Part shown: positions 6,153 through 6,655 of the stretch, piece after piece
Layout: every line of letters begins with the position of its first letter
How positions within the stretch are numbered: position 1 is the first letter of the stretch
Origin: Phycisphaeraceae bacterium
GTDB taxonomy: Bacteria > Planctomycetota > Phycisphaerae > Phycisphaerales > Zrk34
NCBI GenBank assembly: GCA_028281485.1
Contig: JANQJT010000194.1
Location: 1 to 6,655 of the forward strand
DNA length: 6,655 nucleotides
Direction: 5' to 3'
The notes under the pieces: generated by a model
The model's database searches: none
The model's input: the letters and a program-made list of their open reading frames with translations, nothing else
Told to the model about the DNA's origin: nothing
Translations under genes and position numbers: made by a program

Positions 6153-6281
6153 CGTTGGAGTCGTGCCGTGACTCGGGCCCCTATCACCGCTCGAGACAAG
6201 CGGCTCCGCGTGGTGGAATTGGAAAATCGAAACAGAATCACCGATCGGCCTGGCCGACCGCTGTCTGCTTGGAGTTTTGAC
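6153..6281 (+). other. Structured dcd leader with an in-frame alternative start
   Basis: About 130 bases with three successive short hairpins: GAGTC/GACTC (6158-6174), CCGCT/AGCGG (6187-6203), and TCGGC/GCCGA with an outer CG pair (6242-6260). None covers the GGAG site at 6271-6274. The frame is open and continuous with dcd from GTG at 6168, which has its own GGAG seven bases upstream (6157-6160). Use as a 38-codon extension is possible but less likely than an untranslated leader, because 16 of its 38 codons end in A or T versus 8 of 97 in the dcd body. No known riboswitch class was recognised. Confidence 0.4.
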
Positions 6282-6655
6282 ATGGGTGTGCTTTGCGACA
6301 CGCAAATCCGTGAATTGGTTCCCATCGAACCGTTCGAAGAGAACATCAAGCGACCCGGCAAGGTCAGCTACGGCGTGTCCAGCTACGGCTACGACGTCCG
6401 CGTCGGCACCGTCTTCAAGATCTTCACCAACGCCCCCCACGACGGCGGCCAATCCATCGTCGATCCCAAGCAGTTCGACGACCGCAACTTCGTCACCGAC
6501 GACACACTCGACACCGGCAGCGACCACGTCATCATCCCCCCCAACAGCTTCGCCCTCTGCGAGACCGTCGAGGTCTTCGACATCCCCCGTGACGTGCTGG
6601 TCGTTTGTGTTGGTAAGAGCACGTACGCCCGCTGCGGCATCATCGTCAACGTCAC
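6282..6655 (+). CDS. dcd: dCTP deaminase, N-terminal part, cut by window edge
   Basis: Cytosolic homotrimeric enzyme of the dUTPase fold that converts dCTP to dUTP and ammonia, feeding dTTP synthesis. The first 124 codons are present; the family is usually about 180-200 residues. Visible motifs: the start MGVLCDTQIREL, SYGVSSYGYDVRV (29-41), VDPKQFD (60-66), IIPPNSFAL (84-92), IPRDVLVVCVGKSTYARCGI (101-120). Arg117 in STYAR matches the substrate-binding arginine of E. coli Dcd (Arg115). The catalytic glutamate lies beyond the edge, so whether it is a plain deaminase or a bifunctional deaminase/dUTPase cannot be judged. ATG at 6282 is preferred: GGAG is seven bases upstream and the protein begins where family members normally begin. 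A second in-frame start, GTG at 6168, also has a GGAG and would add 38 Arg-rich residues. Early codons are less GC-rich than the rest. Confidence 0.94.
   Translation, partial: MGVLCDTQIRELVPIEPFEENIKRPGKVSYGVSSYGYDVRVGTVFKIFTNAPHDGGQSIVDPKQFDDRNFVTDDTLDTGSDHVIIPPNSFALCETVEVFDIPRDVLVVCVGKSTYARCGIIVNV

Larger units (their letters stand above)
5861..6281. other. Divergent intergenic region between pcrA and dcd
   Basis: 421 bases, noticeably AT-richer between about 6030 and 6150 than the flanking genes. It holds the pcrA ribosome binding site, a DnaA box, TAAC repeats, two promoters facing dcd and a structured dcd leader. No convincing promoter for pcrA was found; TACACT around 5916-5921 on the minus strand could be a -10 but has no good -35. 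Minus-strand open frames here have no recognisable motifs and overlap the dcd promoter. Confidence 0.65.

Noticed and set aside
6072..6527. 151-codon minus-strand frame across the dcd start
   Set aside because: Antisense to dcd and its promoter region; no motifs.

Overview
The window looks like part of a GC-rich chromosome from a planctomycete, most likely a marine Phycisphaerae-type lineage. The evidence is one exported protein that combines a PATR-like beta-strand repeat, a dockerin-like Ca-binding pair and a PEP-CTERM sorting tail, together with a formylglycine sulfatase. That gene mix is typical of polysaccharide-degrading planctomycetes. The taxonomic call is inference, because no rRNA or other marker is present.

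Layout from left to right: (1) positions 1-529, minus strand, the N-terminal 176 codons of an exported sulfatase, cut by the window edge. (2) 573-606, an intrinsic terminator on the minus strand that closes the next gene. (3) 637-1683, minus strand, a complete class II fructose-1,6-bisphosphate aldolase. (4) 1684-2011, a divergent intergenic region with a promoter for the aldolase, an 18-bp LacI/GalR-like palindrome beside its -35 box, and a weaker promoter facing right. (5) 2012-3409, plus strand, the exported PATR/dockerin/PEP-CTERM protein. (6) 3419-5860, minus strand, a complete UvrD/PcrA superfamily 1 helicase with a TTG start and an unusual proline-rich N-terminal extension; it converges on the previous gene with only 9 bases between stop codons. 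(7) 5861-6281, a second divergent intergenic region holding a consensus DnaA box, AT-rich TAAC repeats, two overlapping sigma70-type promoters and a structured leader. (8) 6282-6655, plus strand, the first 124 codons of dCTP deaminase, cut by the right edge.

The genes do not form one pathway. The aldolase is central glycolysis/gluconeogenesis, the helicase and dCTP deaminase are DNA maintenance and nucleotide supply, and the sulfatase and PEP-CTERM protein are exported accessory functions. All neighbours are divergent, convergent or separated by a terminator, so each gene is probably its own transcription unit. I found no tRNA, rRNA, CRISPR array, insertion sequence or integrase, and no clear undescribed system. 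The most interesting points are regulatory (the operator at the aldolase promoter, two competing dcd starts, the DnaA box) and architectural (the helicase extension, the triple-module exported protein).
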